This document shows positions 8,755 to 18,407 of a DNA stretch of 64,000 nt, piece by piece. Numbering within the stretch: the first letter of the stretch is position 1; each line of letters opens with the position of its first letter. Position numbers and translations under genes: made by a program. This stretch comes from Acinetobacter piscicola (lineage in GTDB: Bacteria; Pseudomonadota; Gammaproteobacteria; Pseudomonadales; Moraxellaceae): NCBI RefSeq assembly GCF_015218165.1, contig NZ_CP048659.1:372001-436000 (forward strand), written 5' to 3'. The notes below the pieces were generated by a model. The model ran no database searches, was not told the DNA's origin, and saw nothing but the letters and a program-made list of their open reading frames with translations.

Positions 8755-9414
8755 ATGTTTACAGGCATTATTGAAAGTTTAGGTCAAGTAGAAAGTTTGC
8801 AAAGCGTAGGCGGTGATGTGCGTTTACGTATTCATACCGACTTAGATATGTCTGATGTACATTTAGGCGATTCAATTGCAACCAATGGAATTTGTCTCAC
8901 CGTGATTGATTGGGGTGAAAATTGGTATGCGGCTGACGTTTCACTGGAAAGCTTAAACCGTTCGACTTTGGCAGATTGGAAAGTCGGGCAGGTGGTCAAT
9001 GTTGAAAAAGCCATGTTGCCTACCACACGTTTTGGTGGGCATATTGTCAGTGGGCATGTGGATGTGGTCGGTGAGATTACGGTTGTTCGTTCAGATGCGC
9101 GTTCATTATATTTTGAAGTCACTGCCCCTGTTGAAATTGCGAAATATTTAGCAGAAAAAGGCTCCATTACTGTCGATGGTATTAGCTTAACGATTAATCA
9201 TTTACGTGGAAATATTCTGAGTTTAAATTTGATCCCTCATACGGCAGAACGTACCAACATTGGGACATGGAAAGTCGGAACAAAAGTCAACTTAGAGGTA
9301 GATATTTTAGCACGTTATATTGAGCGTTTATTACTTGGTGATAAAGCGGCTGAAGTGAAAACTGAGTCAAAACTCAGTATGGAATTTTTAGCACAAAATG
9401 GCTTTTTAAAATAG
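8755..9414 (+). CDS. ribE: Riboflavin synthase alpha chain
   Basis: A 219-aa enzyme that dismutates two 6,7-dimethyl-8-ribityllumazine molecules into riboflavin and a pyrimidine. It begins with the invariant MFTGIIE and has two similar lumazine-binding halves (about 1-97 and 98-195), the second with GHIVSGHVDV and KGSITVDGISLT. AAAGGTG sits just before the ATG. It was also called ribC in older naming. No FMN riboswitch was seen upstream. Confidence 0.95.
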   Translation: MFTGIIESLGQVESLQSVGGDVRLRIHTDLDMSDVHLGDSIATNGICLTVIDWGENWYAADVSLESLNRSTLADWKVGQVVNVEKAMLPTTRFGGHIVSGHVDVVGEITVVRSDARSLYFEVTAPVEIAKYLAEKGSITVDGISLTINHLRGNILSLNLIPHTAERTNIGTWKVGTKVNLEVDILARYIERLLLGDKAAEVKTESKLSMEFLAQNGFLK

Positions 9415-9435
9415 GCGAGTGTAGCTTGAGAAATC

Positions 9436-9466
9436 AAAAGTCTAATTTATTTTAGGCTTTTTTTTA
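9436..9466 (+). terminator. Terminator of ribE
   Basis: AAAAGTCTAA (9436-9445) pairs with TTAGGCTTTT (9452-9461) over ten positions, including one G-U pair, and is followed by T. Confidence 0.85.
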
Positions 9467-9526
9467 TTTACATCATGAAACTAGACGAATATATTGCAAT
9501 GACTTTATTAACAGGAGAATAGAGTA

Positions 9527-10072
9527 TTGCTTGATTTTTTGATGCATATAGAACAATTATTGCCTGTGTTACTTGATCAATATGGTTTATGGATTTATGC
9601 CATTTTATTTCTGATTATTTTTGCAGAAACTGGCTCAGTCTTTATGTTTTTTTTGCCAGGCGATAGTTTGCTCATTGCCATTGGCGCATTGTGCTCAACG
9701 GCTGAAGCGGTGCATTTGAGCTATATGGCAATTTTGCTGATGATTGCTTCAATTTTAGGTTATATCGTGAATTACTATACAGGGCGAGCACTCGGATTTC
9801 GTTTTTTTAACAAGCATCCTAAAGTTTTCAAACCTGATTATATTGAAAAAACCAATGCTTATTTTCTAAAACATGGCGGTAAGACCATCATGATGGCACG
9901 TTTTATTCCTTTTGTGCGTTCATCTGCACCATTTGCCGCAGGTGCAGGGCATATGAAGATGAGTAATTTTATGTTTTATAATGTCTTAGGCGGGGTTTTT
10001 TGGATTGGTATTTTATTAGGAATTGGTTATGGGACAGGGAATTTGATTTCTTACACAGTTGATTTATTTTAA
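9527..10072 (+). CDS. DedA family membrane protein
   Basis: A 181-aa inner-membrane protein of the DedA/VTT family, related to undecaprenyl-phosphate and phospholipid flippases and linked to envelope homeostasis. It has several hydrophobic segments. The family pattern FAETGSVFMFFLPGDSLL is near residue 30, and ARFIPFVRSSAPFAAG, with the conserved Arg residues, is near 125. The TTG start is supported by AGGAG nine bases upstream; the alternative is the ATG five codons later. Which DedA subgroup it belongs to, and which lipid it moves, is not clear. Confidence 0.9.
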   Translation: MLDFLMHIEQLLPVLLDQYGLWIYAILFLIIFAETGSVFMFFLPGDSLLIAIGALCSTAEAVHLSYMAILLMIASILGYIVNYYTGRALGFRFFNKHPKVFKPDYIEKTNAYFLKHGGKTIMMARFIPFVRSSAPFAAGAGHMKMSNFMFYNVLGGVFWIGILLGIGYGTGNLISYTVDLF

Positions 10073-10100
10073 TAAAACTGCATGCTTTTAAATGAAGATA

Positions 10101-10130
10101 AAAACCAAGCCTATTTGAATTGAGCTTGGT
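10101..10130 (-). terminator. Bidirectional terminator between dedA and the 72-aa gene
   Basis: ACCAAGC (10104-10110) pairs with GCTTGGT (10124-10130). On the minus strand the hairpin is followed by TTTTATC, so it best fits the gene at 10157-10375; it may also stop the dedA transcript. Confidence 0.65.
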
Positions 10131-10156
10131 CTATGAAATAATTTTAAAAATAAAAA

Positions 10157-10375
10157 TCAATGTTTGGTAATGGTGATTTCTGTAGGCTGGAACCATTGTT
10201 TTTTCGGGAGATCTTGTTCGATTGAAAAAAAACCTTTTTCAGATTCAAGACTTAAAAATACAGAAATTGAATGAAAGTCTGCACGACTGATCAATAAGTC
10301 CTGCGCGGAAAGCGTCCATTTTTCACCTGAATCAAGAACTGCAATTTGCTCAGAGATTTGATCTAACATATCCAT
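10157..10375 (-). CDS. Conserved small protein of unknown function, 72 aa
   Basis: I do not recognise the family. It is a soluble, acidic protein without membrane segments. AGGA seven bases before the ATG and a terminator just downstream support a real gene. It sits between dedA (convergent) and the 208-aa coiled-coil gene on the same strand, 137 bp away. Confidence 0.7.
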   Translation of the reverse strand: MDMLDQISEQIAVLDSGEKWTLSAQDLLISRADFHSISVFLSLESEKGFFSIEQDLPKKQWFQPTEITITKH

Positions 10376-10512
10376 TTTATGTTCCTAGTCATGCAATTTT
10401 GAAGAATTCAAAAATTGTTTTGATCATCAAAAGATTAAAACATGACTATGATGTGACACTTTCATGTCAATTTAATGACATCTTAAATCACAAAAAATAC
10501 TAAGGTTATCCG

Positions 10513-11139
10513 TTATTCTTCTTTAGAGAATTGTGAATTTTTCAAAATGTAGGCAATTTCTTCATCTGAGGCTGCTTTAAGTTTAGCTCTAAAGTCTTGA
10601 ACCGCTTTTTCAATCCAGGTTTCTGCTTCAAGCTCTAAACGTAAGCGCACACTTTCTAGTTCAGACATGATTTGATGGTCTGCAATTTTAAAATGATTAT
10701 TTGCATAATCTGTCGCAGGTGTATTGGGATTTTTGGTATAGCGTTCAGTATGTTTTGAAATCTCAGAAAGAATGTCTTCACGTAAAGCAGCAAGAGAAAC
10801 AGTTTGCTGTTGATATTGGCGTATTTCATCATCTAACAGTTGCTGATTATATTGCTTTTGTAGTGCTCTTTTTTCAGCTAAAGATTTTTCTAAAGCCAAT
10901 TGTTTACGAACACGTGCCTCTTCGATCAGTTGAGCTTTGAGATCTGCATAAGCTTGTTCAACTTTAAGCTGTGCGACTTGCATGGCACGTTTGTCATTGT
11001 CCATCCATGCTTGGAGATTTGACTCAGGACTTAACAAATCACAAATGCGATTGAGATCATCTAGATAGGTTTGGCGTACAGCCTCAGGTGCGTCTAGCCA
11101 ACGCTGTTTAAAATCTTGACCTACATTCAATGCCACCAT
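10513..11139 (-). CDS. Coiled-coil protein of unknown function, 208 aa
   Basis: Long Ala/Glu/Lys/Gln-rich heptads between about residues 55 and 125 predict a coiled coil, and the ends look helical. There is no signal peptide or membrane segment. AGGAG lies close before the ATG (4 bases), and a GTG one codon later has better spacing. It follows holC by 29 bp on the same strand, so it is probably the last gene of a pepA-holC transcript. The function is unknown; its place next to a polymerase subunit is suggestive only. Confidence 0.75.
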   Translation of the reverse strand: MVALNVGQDFKQRWLDAPEAVRQTYLDDLNRICDLLSPESNLQAWMDNDKRAMQVAQLKVEQAYADLKAQLIEEARVRKQLALEKSLAEKRALQKQYNQQLLDDEIRQYQQQTVSLAALREDILSEISKHTERYTKNPNTPATDYANNHFKIADHQIMSELESVRLRLELEAETWIEKAVQDFRAKLKAASDEEIAYILKNSQFSKEE

Positions 11140-11168
11140 GCATCTCCTTTTGAGATTTGAAAATACTT

Positions 11169-11576
11169 TTAGAGTTTAAATGTTTGAGGGGAGAAGCCTA
11201 AACGTCGGTATGTTTTGTATTTTTCACGACCGATTTGTTTAGCAGGCTCATCATTTTCAACAATTTCAATAATGTGACTAAATTGTGCAGCTTGTTCAAG
11301 TGCTTGATTGTTAAAATTAAACACAATCCATTCAGATGCATTGGGTAAATGAGCAGAAATACAGATGGGTGCTGTTTCTTGATCAATCCCATGTGCGAGG
11401 AAGCTACTTGCATCAAATTCCCATAGTAAATCATCAAGTTGCTGCTGTATTTCGAGATCAGGACAATGAATCCAAATTTTGGCATGTTGCTTTGAAATCT
11501 TGCGGCAGAGACGACAAGTGCTTTGCACTCGTCGTTCTGGGCTTTTTTCAAACAGATAAAAGCTAATTTTAGCCAT
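11169..11576 (-). CDS. holC: DNA polymerase III chi subunit HolC
   Basis: A 135-aa clamp-loader accessory protein that links single-stranded DNA-binding protein to the polymerase III holoenzyme through psi. It begins [15 protein letters not shown] and contains ARFCRKI-like and WIHCPD segments typical of chi. The start at 11576 overlaps the last 8 bp of pepA, the usual pepA-holC arrangement in Proteobacteria. Longer upstream reading frames here are read-through of pepA in another frame. Confidence 0.9.
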   Translation of the reverse strand: MAKISFYLFEKSPERRVQSTCRLCRKISKQHAKIWIHCPDLEIQQQLDDLLWEFDASSFLAHGIDQETAPICISAHLPNASEWIVFNFNNQALEQAAQFSHIIEIVENDEPAKQIGREKYKTYRRLGFSPQTFKL

Positions 11577-13023
11577 GGGTTTTCGCACGATTGGCAATGA
11601 ATTGCATGAGCAATGGTACAGGACGCCCTGTAGAGCCTTTCGCTGCACCTGATAACCATGCTGTTCCTGCCACATCTAAATGTGCCCAACGGTATTCACG
11701 TGTGAAACGTTGTAAGAAGCATGCTGCTAAAATTGCGCCTGCTTGAGGACCTGCACCACTGATATTGCCAATGTCTGCAAAGTTTGAATCGAGCATTTCT
11801 TGATAATCGTCAATGACAGGAAGTCGCCATACACGGTCAAAGCTTTCCTCACCTGCAACATTGATTTCTTGTGCAAGTTCATCATCTGGCGTAAATAAAC
11901 CACTGAGTACTTTACCAAGTGCAACTACACAAGCGCCTGTCAATGTCGCAATATCAATCACCACTGCAGGATTAAAACGTTTGACGTAGGTCAGCGTGTC
12001 ACACAATACCAAACGACCTTCTGCATCGGTATTTAAAATTTCAACAGTCTGTCCACTCATTGTGGTGACAATATCACCCGGACGGGTTGCATGACCTGAT
12101 GGCATATTTTCAGCAGCAGCAATCGTACCCACCACATGGATCGGTAAGTTGGCTTCACATAAAGCGCGTAATGTACCAAGTACAGAGGCTGCACCGCACA
12201 TATCAAACTTCATTTCATCCATGCCGATACCAGGTTTAAGCGAAATACCGCCAGTATCAAAAGTAATCCCTTTACCGACTAAGACCACAGGGGCTTGATC
12301 TGGATTGGCTTTATATTCAAGGGTAATGACTCGTCCTGGGCGTTCTGAACCTTTGCTGACAGCAAGGAATGAATGCATGCCTAAATCAGCCAATTGCTGT
12401 TCTTCGAGTACTGTTACTTTTAAAACATCAGGGAATTCAGCAGCAAGCGCGCGTGCTTGATCTGCTAAATATTCAGGAAAACAGATATTTGCAGGGCAGT
12501 TGCCTAAGTCACGTGCAAAGTTTTGACCTTGTTGCACTGCTTCAATCAAACTGATTTGTGCTGCATCAAGGCTAGTTTGTGCAGCAACAAGTTCAACATC
12601 AGTGAGCAGAAATTCATTCTTTTTGCTTTTGAACTCATCATAGCCATATGCAGCTTGCGTCAAACTTAAAGCAAAGAGGTAATGTAATTCAGCAGGTAAA
12701 GCCGAAATATCAATACTGATTTGTTTGAATTTTTTTTGTGACGCTTTGATAATGATTTGTGAGATTTTTGCTAATTTTGCAGCTTTTAACTCACTTGCTT
12801 GACCAACTCCGACTAAAATGCTGTAAGCATTTTGTGTCACTTGACCAACCAGTGTTAACGTTTCCGCAACACTTGCTTTAAATTGTGTTGCGTTAATTGC
12901 AGTATCTAAATCTTTGATTTGATAGTTAGAATGTACTTCTGCTAAGTGGTCTGAACTTGCCAAAATAAAAAGTGCTTGGCTTGATGCACTGCTTGTTGCT
13001 GAAGTATGAATGCTTAATTTCAT
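11569..13023 (-). CDS. pepA: Cytosol (leucyl) aminopeptidase PepA
   Basis: A 484-aa M17 metallopeptidase that removes N-terminal residues from peptides. In some bacteria it also acts as an accessory DNA-binding protein in Xer recombination. The catalytic C-terminal domain has [11 protein letters not shown] and the signature NTDAEGRL, with the metal-binding Asp and Glu residues. The N-terminal domain (about 1-160) is more variable. It is divergent from lptF, with about 146 bp between them holding both promoters. Confidence 0.95.
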   Translation of the reverse strand: MKLSIHTSATSSASSQALFILASSDHLAEVHSNYQIKDLDTAINATQFKASVAETLTLVGQVTQNAYSILVGVGQASELKAAKLAKISQIIIKASQKKFKQISIDISALPAELHYLFALSLTQAAYGYDEFKSKKNEFLLTDVELVAAQTSLDAAQISLIEAVQQGQNFARDLGNCPANICFPEYLADQARALAAEFPDVLKVTVLEEQQLADLGMHSFLAVSKGSERPGRVITLEYKANPDQAPVVLVGKGITFDTGGISLKPGIGMDEMKFDMCGAASVLGTLRALCEANLPIHVVGTIAAAENMPSGHATRPGDIVTTMSGQTVEILNTDAEGRLVLCDTLTYVKRFNPAVVIDIATLTGACVVALGKVLSGLFTPDDELAQEINVAGEESFDRVWRLPVIDDYQEMLDSNFADIGNISGAGPQAGAILAACFLQRFTREYRWAHLDVAGTAWLSGAAKGSTGRPVPLLMQFIANRAKTHG

Positions 13024-13169
13024 ATGCGATCTATATGCCTTTAGAGACGTTTGAAAACATTAAACCATTGAAACACTACCAATGATAGAATTTCAATGTG
13101 GTTTTATATTTTTAACATTCGGGTAAAATACTAAAACGCATATTCCCCAACTCACTTTGGAAGATTCCC

Positions 13170-14270
13170 TTGATTATAAGACGTTATCTCGTCAAACAAG
13201 TTGTTTCAACATCTTTGGTTGTTGTTGCACTGCTCACACTCATTATGATGGGTGGACGTTTGATCAAGTATTTTGGTGTCGCAGCTCAAGGGCGCTTAGA
13301 TGCCACGATTTTATTTAGTATTATTGGCTATCGCTTACCTGAATTTTTGACTTTAATTTTGCCGCTTGGCTTTTTTATTGGCTTAATGCTGGTCTTTGGT
13401 CGGCTCTATGTAGATCATGAAATGGCGGTTTTAAACGGAAGTGGGGTCAGTAAAATCCAACTTGCACGCTTACTTATTCCATTAACTGTGGTGTATTTGG
13501 TGGTACAAAGTGTGTTGATGATTTGGATGTCACCTTGGGGTATTCGTGAATATGAAAAATTAGTATCAACCCAAGCAGTGCGAACAGGTTTTGACTTGGT
13601 TCGACCCAAAGAATTTATTTCTTCAGGTCCTTATACCATCTATGCAGGTTCTTTATCTGATGATCGTAAAAATTTAAAAGATATTTTCTTTTATCAGCGA
13701 GCGGAAAAAGCAGGTAAACCTGATGTGATGATTTTGGCAAAAGAAGCCACTCGTGTTGAAGTTGCTGATGATACGGCGAATGTTGTAGACCTATTGCAAG
13801 GTCGCCGTTACGAAATTTATCCAGGTCGGCCTGAATATACCCAAGCTGAGTTTCAGTCTTATCGTTTACGTTTAGAAAATGACAAAGAAGCCAAATTTGA
13901 AAGTAATGAAGTAGAAGCTTTGCCATTTTCTAAGTTACTCAAAAATACTGCCGACCCTGTGATAAGTAGTGAGTTGGGGTGGCGGATTTTTGTACCTTTT
14001 AGCATGATTGTGGCATTGATGTTAGCAACAGCATTGTCAGAAGTGAGTCCACGTCAAGGGCGTTATTTAAAACTCTTTCCAGCATTGTTGATTTTTGCCA
14101 GTTTAATTGTCGCACTCATGGCGATTAAAACCCGCATCAGTAAAGATGAAATCGGCATGTGGGCATATCCTGCAGTATTGTTATTCTATGCAATTGCTGC
14201 TGCATTATTTTCCCGTAAGCAAAAGTTAGCACCTAAAATCAAAAAACAAATTCAGCGAGTGAAATCATAA
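13170..14270 (+). CDS. lptF: LPS/LOS export permease LptF
   Basis: A 366-aa inner-membrane permease of the LptB2FG ABC transporter, which extracts lipooligosaccharide and drives it to the outer membrane. The YjgP/YjgQ pattern is clear: about three membrane segments in the first 120 residues, a periplasmic beta-jellyroll region, and three more segments at the end. The start is TTG, with GGAAG about eight bases upstream and MIIRRYL as in homologues. Its stop overlaps the lptG start by one base (TAATG). Confidence 0.95.
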   Translation: MIIRRYLVKQVVSTSLVVVALLTLIMMGGRLIKYFGVAAQGRLDATILFSIIGYRLPEFLTLILPLGFFIGLMLVFGRLYVDHEMAVLNGSGVSKIQLARLLIPLTVVYLVVQSVLMIWMSPWGIREYEKLVSTQAVRTGFDLVRPKEFISSGPYTIYAGSLSDDRKNLKDIFFYQRAEKAGKPDVMILAKEATRVEVADDTANVVDLLQGRRYEIYPGRPEYTQAEFQSYRLRLENDKEAKFESNEVEALPFSKLLKNTADPVISSELGWRIFVPFSMIVALMLATALSEVSPRQGRYLKLFPALLIFASLIVALMAIKTRISKDEIGMWAYPAVLLFYAIAAALFSRKQKLAPKIKKQIQRVKS

Positions 14271-15340
14271 TGTTAGCACGTAAAATTGTCGCCAAGCATG
14301 TGGTCAATACGACAGCACTCGCAATGTTGGGTGCAACAGCAGTATTATCGATCTTGCAAATTCTATTTACTTATTTAGGTGAATTGGGAGAGTTAAAAGA
14401 CGGTTATAGCGCTTGGAATGCTTTCCAGTATGTGATGTGGGGCGCACCGAAATACCTTTATGAGATTCTCCCTATTTCTGCTTTGATTGGTGCGGTTTTG
14501 GGGTTAGGCACATTAGCATCGAATAGTGAATTGATTGTAATGCGTGCTTCAGGAATTAGTCTGTGGCGTATTGTGGGTTGGGTCATGCGATCAGCCATGC
14601 TATTGGTTGTACTTTCTTTTATCTTGAGCCAATTTGTTGTGCCTTATACCAACGAACAAGCGAAAAGTATCAAAAGTAAACAAAGTGTTGCAGCTTTAGG
14701 TGAAGTTAAAGGTTATTGGACAAGAGAAGGGCAGCGTTTTATTTATATTGACTATGCCAACTCAAAAGGTAATTTAAAGCAAGTCCAAGTTGTTGACTTT
14801 GATCAAGATTATCGTATGAAATCGCTGTTAAATGCTGAACAAGGCAATTTTGTTGAAAATGGTCAATGGAACCTCAGCCAAGCGACACAAGTAAATTTAC
14901 AATCAGATGGCCGAGCAACCCTGAACCGTGATCGCCAGCATAATTTTGCTTTAGCATTACAACCTAAATATGTGCATATGGTGACGATTGATCCTGAAGA
15001 TTTATCACCTAGCCAATTGGTCAGCTTTATGCGCTATATGGATCAATATAGCCAAGTGCCCAAAACATATTTATTGGCATTTTGGCAAAATGTTGGTTCG
15101 CCGTTTGCTTTGTTAGCACTGGTTTTGATTGCTTGTTCATTTATTTTTGGACCATTACGTCAGCAGTCTATGGGCTTTCGTTTAGTGATTGCTCTATTTG
15201 TTGGACTTGGTTTTTACTATATTCAAGACTTTTTAGGTTATGCGAGTTTGGTCTATTCACCATCTCCTGCATGGTTTGTATTCGTACCAATCGTACTGAT
15301 GTTTGGTGTGGGTAGTTATTTATTATATCGAGCGAGATAG
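14270..15340 (+). CDS. lptG: LPS/LOS export permease LptG
   Basis: A 356-aa partner of LptF with the same architecture: membrane segments at both ends around a periplasmic domain. It shares the jellyroll that hands lipid to LptC, and contains SELIVMRASGIS, a sequence typical of the cytoplasmic coupling region. It is translationally coupled to lptF. Confidence 0.95.
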   Translation: MLARKIVAKHVVNTTALAMLGATAVLSILQILFTYLGELGELKDGYSAWNAFQYVMWGAPKYLYEILPISALIGAVLGLGTLASNSELIVMRASGISLWRIVGWVMRSAMLLVVLSFILSQFVVPYTNEQAKSIKSKQSVAALGEVKGYWTREGQRFIYIDYANSKGNLKQVQVVDFDQDYRMKSLLNAEQGNFVENGQWNLSQATQVNLQSDGRATLNRDRQHNFALALQPKYVHMVTIDPEDLSPSQLVSFMRYMDQYSQVPKTYLLAFWQNVGSPFALLALVLIACSFIFGPLRQQSMGFRLVIALFVGLGFYYIQDFLGYASLVYSPSPAWFVFVPIVLMFGVGSYLLYRAR

Positions 15341-15361
15341 TAATCTTTCTCATTTAAAATA

Positions 15362-15391
15362 CTGATGGTACTTATAAATGAATACCATCAG
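15362..15391. repeat. Inverted repeat after lptG, possible terminator
   Basis: CTGATGGTA (15362-15370) and TACCATCAG (15383-15391) are perfect 9-bp arms 22 bp after lptG. No T-run follows on the plus strand, so termination would not be of the usual intrinsic type. Confidence 0.5.
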
Positions 15392-15464
15392 CAGCACATA
15401 GAGTCTTATCTCAAAAGAAGGTAAGATATGACGATTAATTTGTAAACAGAAAAGAGTGTAAATC

Positions 15465-17012
15465 ATGACGGATGCAACTGCTGGCAAAATCCCTCACGTT
15501 CTTGTGATCATGGACGGTGTGGGTCATCGTGAAGCGGTCGAAGATAATGCGTTTTTAGCAGCAAAAACGCCAAATCTAACCATGATGCAAGACAAGCATC
15601 CGCATAGTTTAATTTCAGGCTCTGGTGAAGATGTCGGTCTACCTGATGGTCAAATGGGTAACTCTGAAGTCGGTCACATGAACTTGGGTGCAGGTCGTGT
15701 GTTGTATCAAGACTTTACCCGTATTACCAAAGATATTCGTGATGGTGCTTTTTTTGAGCATGAAGTTCTTGTCGATGCTGTAGAAAAAGCCAAAGCAGCG
15801 AATGGGGCAGTGCACATCATGGGTTTATTGTCACAAGGTGGTGTGCATTCACATGAAGATCATATCGTGGCAATGTGCGAGTTAGCATTGAAACGTGGTG
15901 CTAAAGTGTATTTACATGCCTTCCTTGATGGACGTGATACACCGCCACGTAGTGCACAGCCTTCATTGGAAAAACTGGATGCTTTATTTGCACAATATTC
16001 AAATCAAGGTCGTATTGCCACCATGATTGGTCGTTATTTTGCCATGGATCGTGACAACCGTTGGGAGCGAGTTGAACAAGCTTACCGTTTAATGACCGAA
16101 GGCGAAGCGCTTCGTGTTGTTGACTCTGCGATTGAAGGCTTAGAACAAGCGTATGCAGCCAATGAAAATGATGAATTTGTGAAAGCGACTCGCATTGGTG
16201 AAATTGCCAAAGTTTCAGATGGTGACAGCATTGTGTTTATGAATTTCCGTGCTGACCGTGCACGTGAAATCACCAAAGCCTTTGTTGAAAAAGACTTTGC
16301 AGGTTTTGAACGTAAAGTTGTACCAAATCTGTCTAAATTTGTCATGTTGACACGCTATCAGGCAACGATTGATGCACCTGTTGCGTATATGCCTGAAGAA
16401 CTTAAAAATTCAATTGGTGAATACTTATCTTCATTGGGAAAAACCCAATTACGTATTGCTGAAACTGAAAAATATGCACATGTAACATTCTTCTTTAGTG
16501 GTGGTCGTGAAGATGAATATCCAGGTGAAAAGCGTATTTTGATTCCATCACCAAAAGTTGCAACCTATGACTTACAGCCAGAAATGAGTGCGCCTGAGGT
16601 TACAGAACAATTGGTTGCTGCAATTAATTCAGGTGAATATGACTTATTGGTGGTGAACTATGCCAATGGTGATATGGTCGGTCATACAGGTGTCTTTGAT
16701 GCCGCTGTAAAAGCAGTAGAGGCTGTAGATACAAGTTTAGGGCGTTTGTATGAAGCAGTGATGGCAAAACATGGGCATATGATTATTACTGCCGATCATG
16801 GTAATGTAGAACAAATGCAAGACTATGTCAGCGGTCAGGTTCATACTCAACATACCACTGAATTAGTTCCATTTATCTATGTTGGTCCAACTTCAGCTAC
16901 AATTGCAGAAGGTGGTGTGTTGGCAGATGTTGCTCCAACATTGTTGAATCTCATGAATATTCCTGTACCTAAAGAAATGCAGGGACGTAATTTAATTACG
17001 CTAAATCCATAA
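15465..17012 (+). CDS. gpmI: Phosphoglycerate mutase, cofactor-independent
   Basis: A 515-aa glycolytic/gluconeogenic enzyme that interconverts 3- and 2-phosphoglycerate. It belongs to the alkaline-phosphatase-like superfamily: VLVIMDGVG at the N terminus gives the first metal ligand, the catalytic serine lies in QMGNSEVGH, and the C-terminal metal site is in [10 protein letters not shown]. Length is typical. The ctp protease gene follows 18 bp downstream on the same strand, so they are probably co-transcribed. Confidence 0.97.
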   Translation: MTDATAGKIPHVLVIMDGVGHREAVEDNAFLAAKTPNLTMMQDKHPHSLISGSGEDVGLPDGQMGNSEVGHMNLGAGRVLYQDFTRITKDIRDGAFFEHEVLVDAVEKAKAANGAVHIMGLLSQGGVHSHEDHIVAMCELALKRGAKVYLHAFLDGRDTPPRSAQPSLEKLDALFAQYSNQGRIATMIGRYFAMDRDNRWERVEQAYRLMTEGEALRVVDSAIEGLEQAYAANENDEFVKATRIGEIAKVSDGDSIVFMNFRADRAREITKAFVEKDFAGFERKVVPNLSKFVMLTRYQATIDAPVAYMPEELKNSIGEYLSSLGKTQLRIAETEKYAHVTFFFSGGREDEYPGEKRILIPSPKVATYDLQPEMSAPEVTEQLVAAINSGEYDLLVVNYANGDMVGHTGVFDAAVKAVEAVDTSLGRLYEAVMAKHGHMIITADHGNVEQMQDYVSGQVHTQHTTELVPFIYVGPTSATIAEGGVLADVAPTLLNLMNIPVPKEMQGRNLITLNP

Positions 17013-17030
17013 AACCAAAAAGGTGAGTGA

Positions 17031-18206
17031 ATGGCTCAAGCTTGGAAATACATTGCTGTTTTAACAGGGTTAATTGCCAGTGGAAGCCATTCTGTTTGGG
17101 CTGCGGAGCAATCCGCAGTGCTCGATTTTGATGATGAAATGGAGCAAAGTACAGCCGAAGTCCCCATAGAGTCTATTGAACAATTTGTGCAAATTTATGG
17201 CATTGTCAAAGACAATTATGTACAAGAAAAACCTGATGATTTTTTATTTTTACAAGCAATTAAAGGCTTGGTGAGTGGGTTAGATCGCTATTCACGTTAT
17301 TTAAGTCCAGAAGACTATAAGCAGTTGATGCAATATACTGAAGCAGATTTGGCAACAGTCGACTTTAAACTGGTTTTTGATACACATATGCATCAGTGGC
17401 AAATCAGCCAATTAAAAGAAAATTCAGACGCAGCAAAACAAGGCTTAAAAGAAGGCTTCACTGTTTTTAAAATTGATAATCAAGAGCTAAAAAATTTAAA
17501 TGCAGAACAAGTTGAAGACTTGTTACATGGCTCAATTGGTTCGAGTTTTCAATTACAACTCAACCCGAAAAGCCCTGCGATTACGTTATTACGCAATAAG
17601 AAACTAGAAATTGCAGATATTGAGCCTGTGTTATTACACAATCAAGTCTTGGTTTTAAAAGTTAAAGTATTTCAGCAGGATACTGCAAATGAAATCAAGC
17701 GTCTTTTAGAAGAGTATAGCGCAGCACGGATTAAAGCGGTATTGATTGACCTACGTAATAATCCAGGTGGATTATTATCATCTGCTGTTGAAACCGCGGA
17801 TTTATTTTTAAATCAAGGAACGATTGTTTCAACCAAAAGCCGTTCCGAAGGTAATCAACAATTTCAAGCTTTACCCGGCAATGAGTTTACCCAACTTAAA
17901 ATAGGGATTTTAATTAATAATCGCTCAGCATCGGCAGCAGAAGTATTTACTGCTGCGATGAAAGACCATCAACGTGCGTGGGTGATGGGTGAGAAAAGTT
18001 ATGGTAAAGGGGTGGTACAAAAGCTTTTTCCATTACCGAATGGTGCAGCCTTACAAATGACGGTATCACATTATTTCACGCCTAAAGACACGAAAATTGA
18101 TGGCTTAGGGATCACACCAAATCAAGAGTACCCTTGGCATTTAGAAATGAAAGAAGACACATATTTAAATAATGTCTCTGAACTTTTGTTGAAGCATCGT
18201 GATTGA
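17031..18206 (+). CDS. C-terminal processing protease, S41 family
   Basis: A 391-aa exported protease. The N-terminal signal peptide (about 1-25, ending VWAAEQ) leads to the periplasm. A PDZ domain at about 110-185 is followed by the S41 catalytic domain, with LRNNPGGLL and the Ser in NRSASAAEVF paired with the Lys in GEKSYGKGVV. Such CtpA/Prc enzymes trim envelope proteins and peptidoglycan hydrolases. The pairing with gpmI is conserved in several gammaproteobacteria. The substrate is not predicted. Confidence 0.9.
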   Translation: MAQAWKYIAVLTGLIASGSHSVWAAEQSAVLDFDDEMEQSTAEVPIESIEQFVQIYGIVKDNYVQEKPDDFLFLQAIKGLVSGLDRYSRYLSPEDYKQLMQYTEADLATVDFKLVFDTHMHQWQISQLKENSDAAKQGLKEGFTVFKIDNQELKNLNAEQVEDLLHGSIGSSFQLQLNPKSPAITLLRNKKLEIADIEPVLLHNQVLVLKVKVFQQDTANEIKRLLEEYSAARIKAVLIDLRNNPGGLLSSAVETADLFLNQGTIVSTKSRSEGNQQFQALPGNEFTQLKIGILINNRSASAAEVFTAAMKDHQRAWVMGEKSYGKGVVQKLFPLPNGAALQMTVSHYFTPKDTKIDGLGITPNQEYPWHLEMKEDTYLNNVSELLLKHRD

Positions 18207-18374
18207 TGGAAATAGGCTACTGAAACTAAAAAATAATTCAATCTTCATGTTCAGTGTGCACAGCCGATATTTTGAAAACTTATAAAATCTTGAGTTAGCC
18301 TGAGTGCAAATTTCTTTACGCTCAGTCTAATCTGAGGGTACTGTGGGTCTACAACCCACAATGTAAGTCTGATA

Positions 18375-18407
18375 GATGATTAATCTCAGATATTGAGATT
18401 AATCATC
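18375..18407. repeat. Perfect 14-bp inverted repeat over the pilR stop codon
   Basis: GATGATTAATCTCA (18375-18388) and TGAGATTAATCATC (18394-18407) flank a 5-nt loop and include the pilR TAA. It lies between convergent ctp and pilR. No T-run follows in either direction, so it is perhaps a stabilising 3' hairpin rather than a simple terminator. A second hairpin (TGTGGGT...ACCCACA) lies about 18340-18360. Confidence 0.75.

Noticed and set aside
11198..11689. 163-aa minus-strand frame over holC
   Set aside because: Shadow of holC and pepA in another frame; holC in its own frame is clearly conserved.
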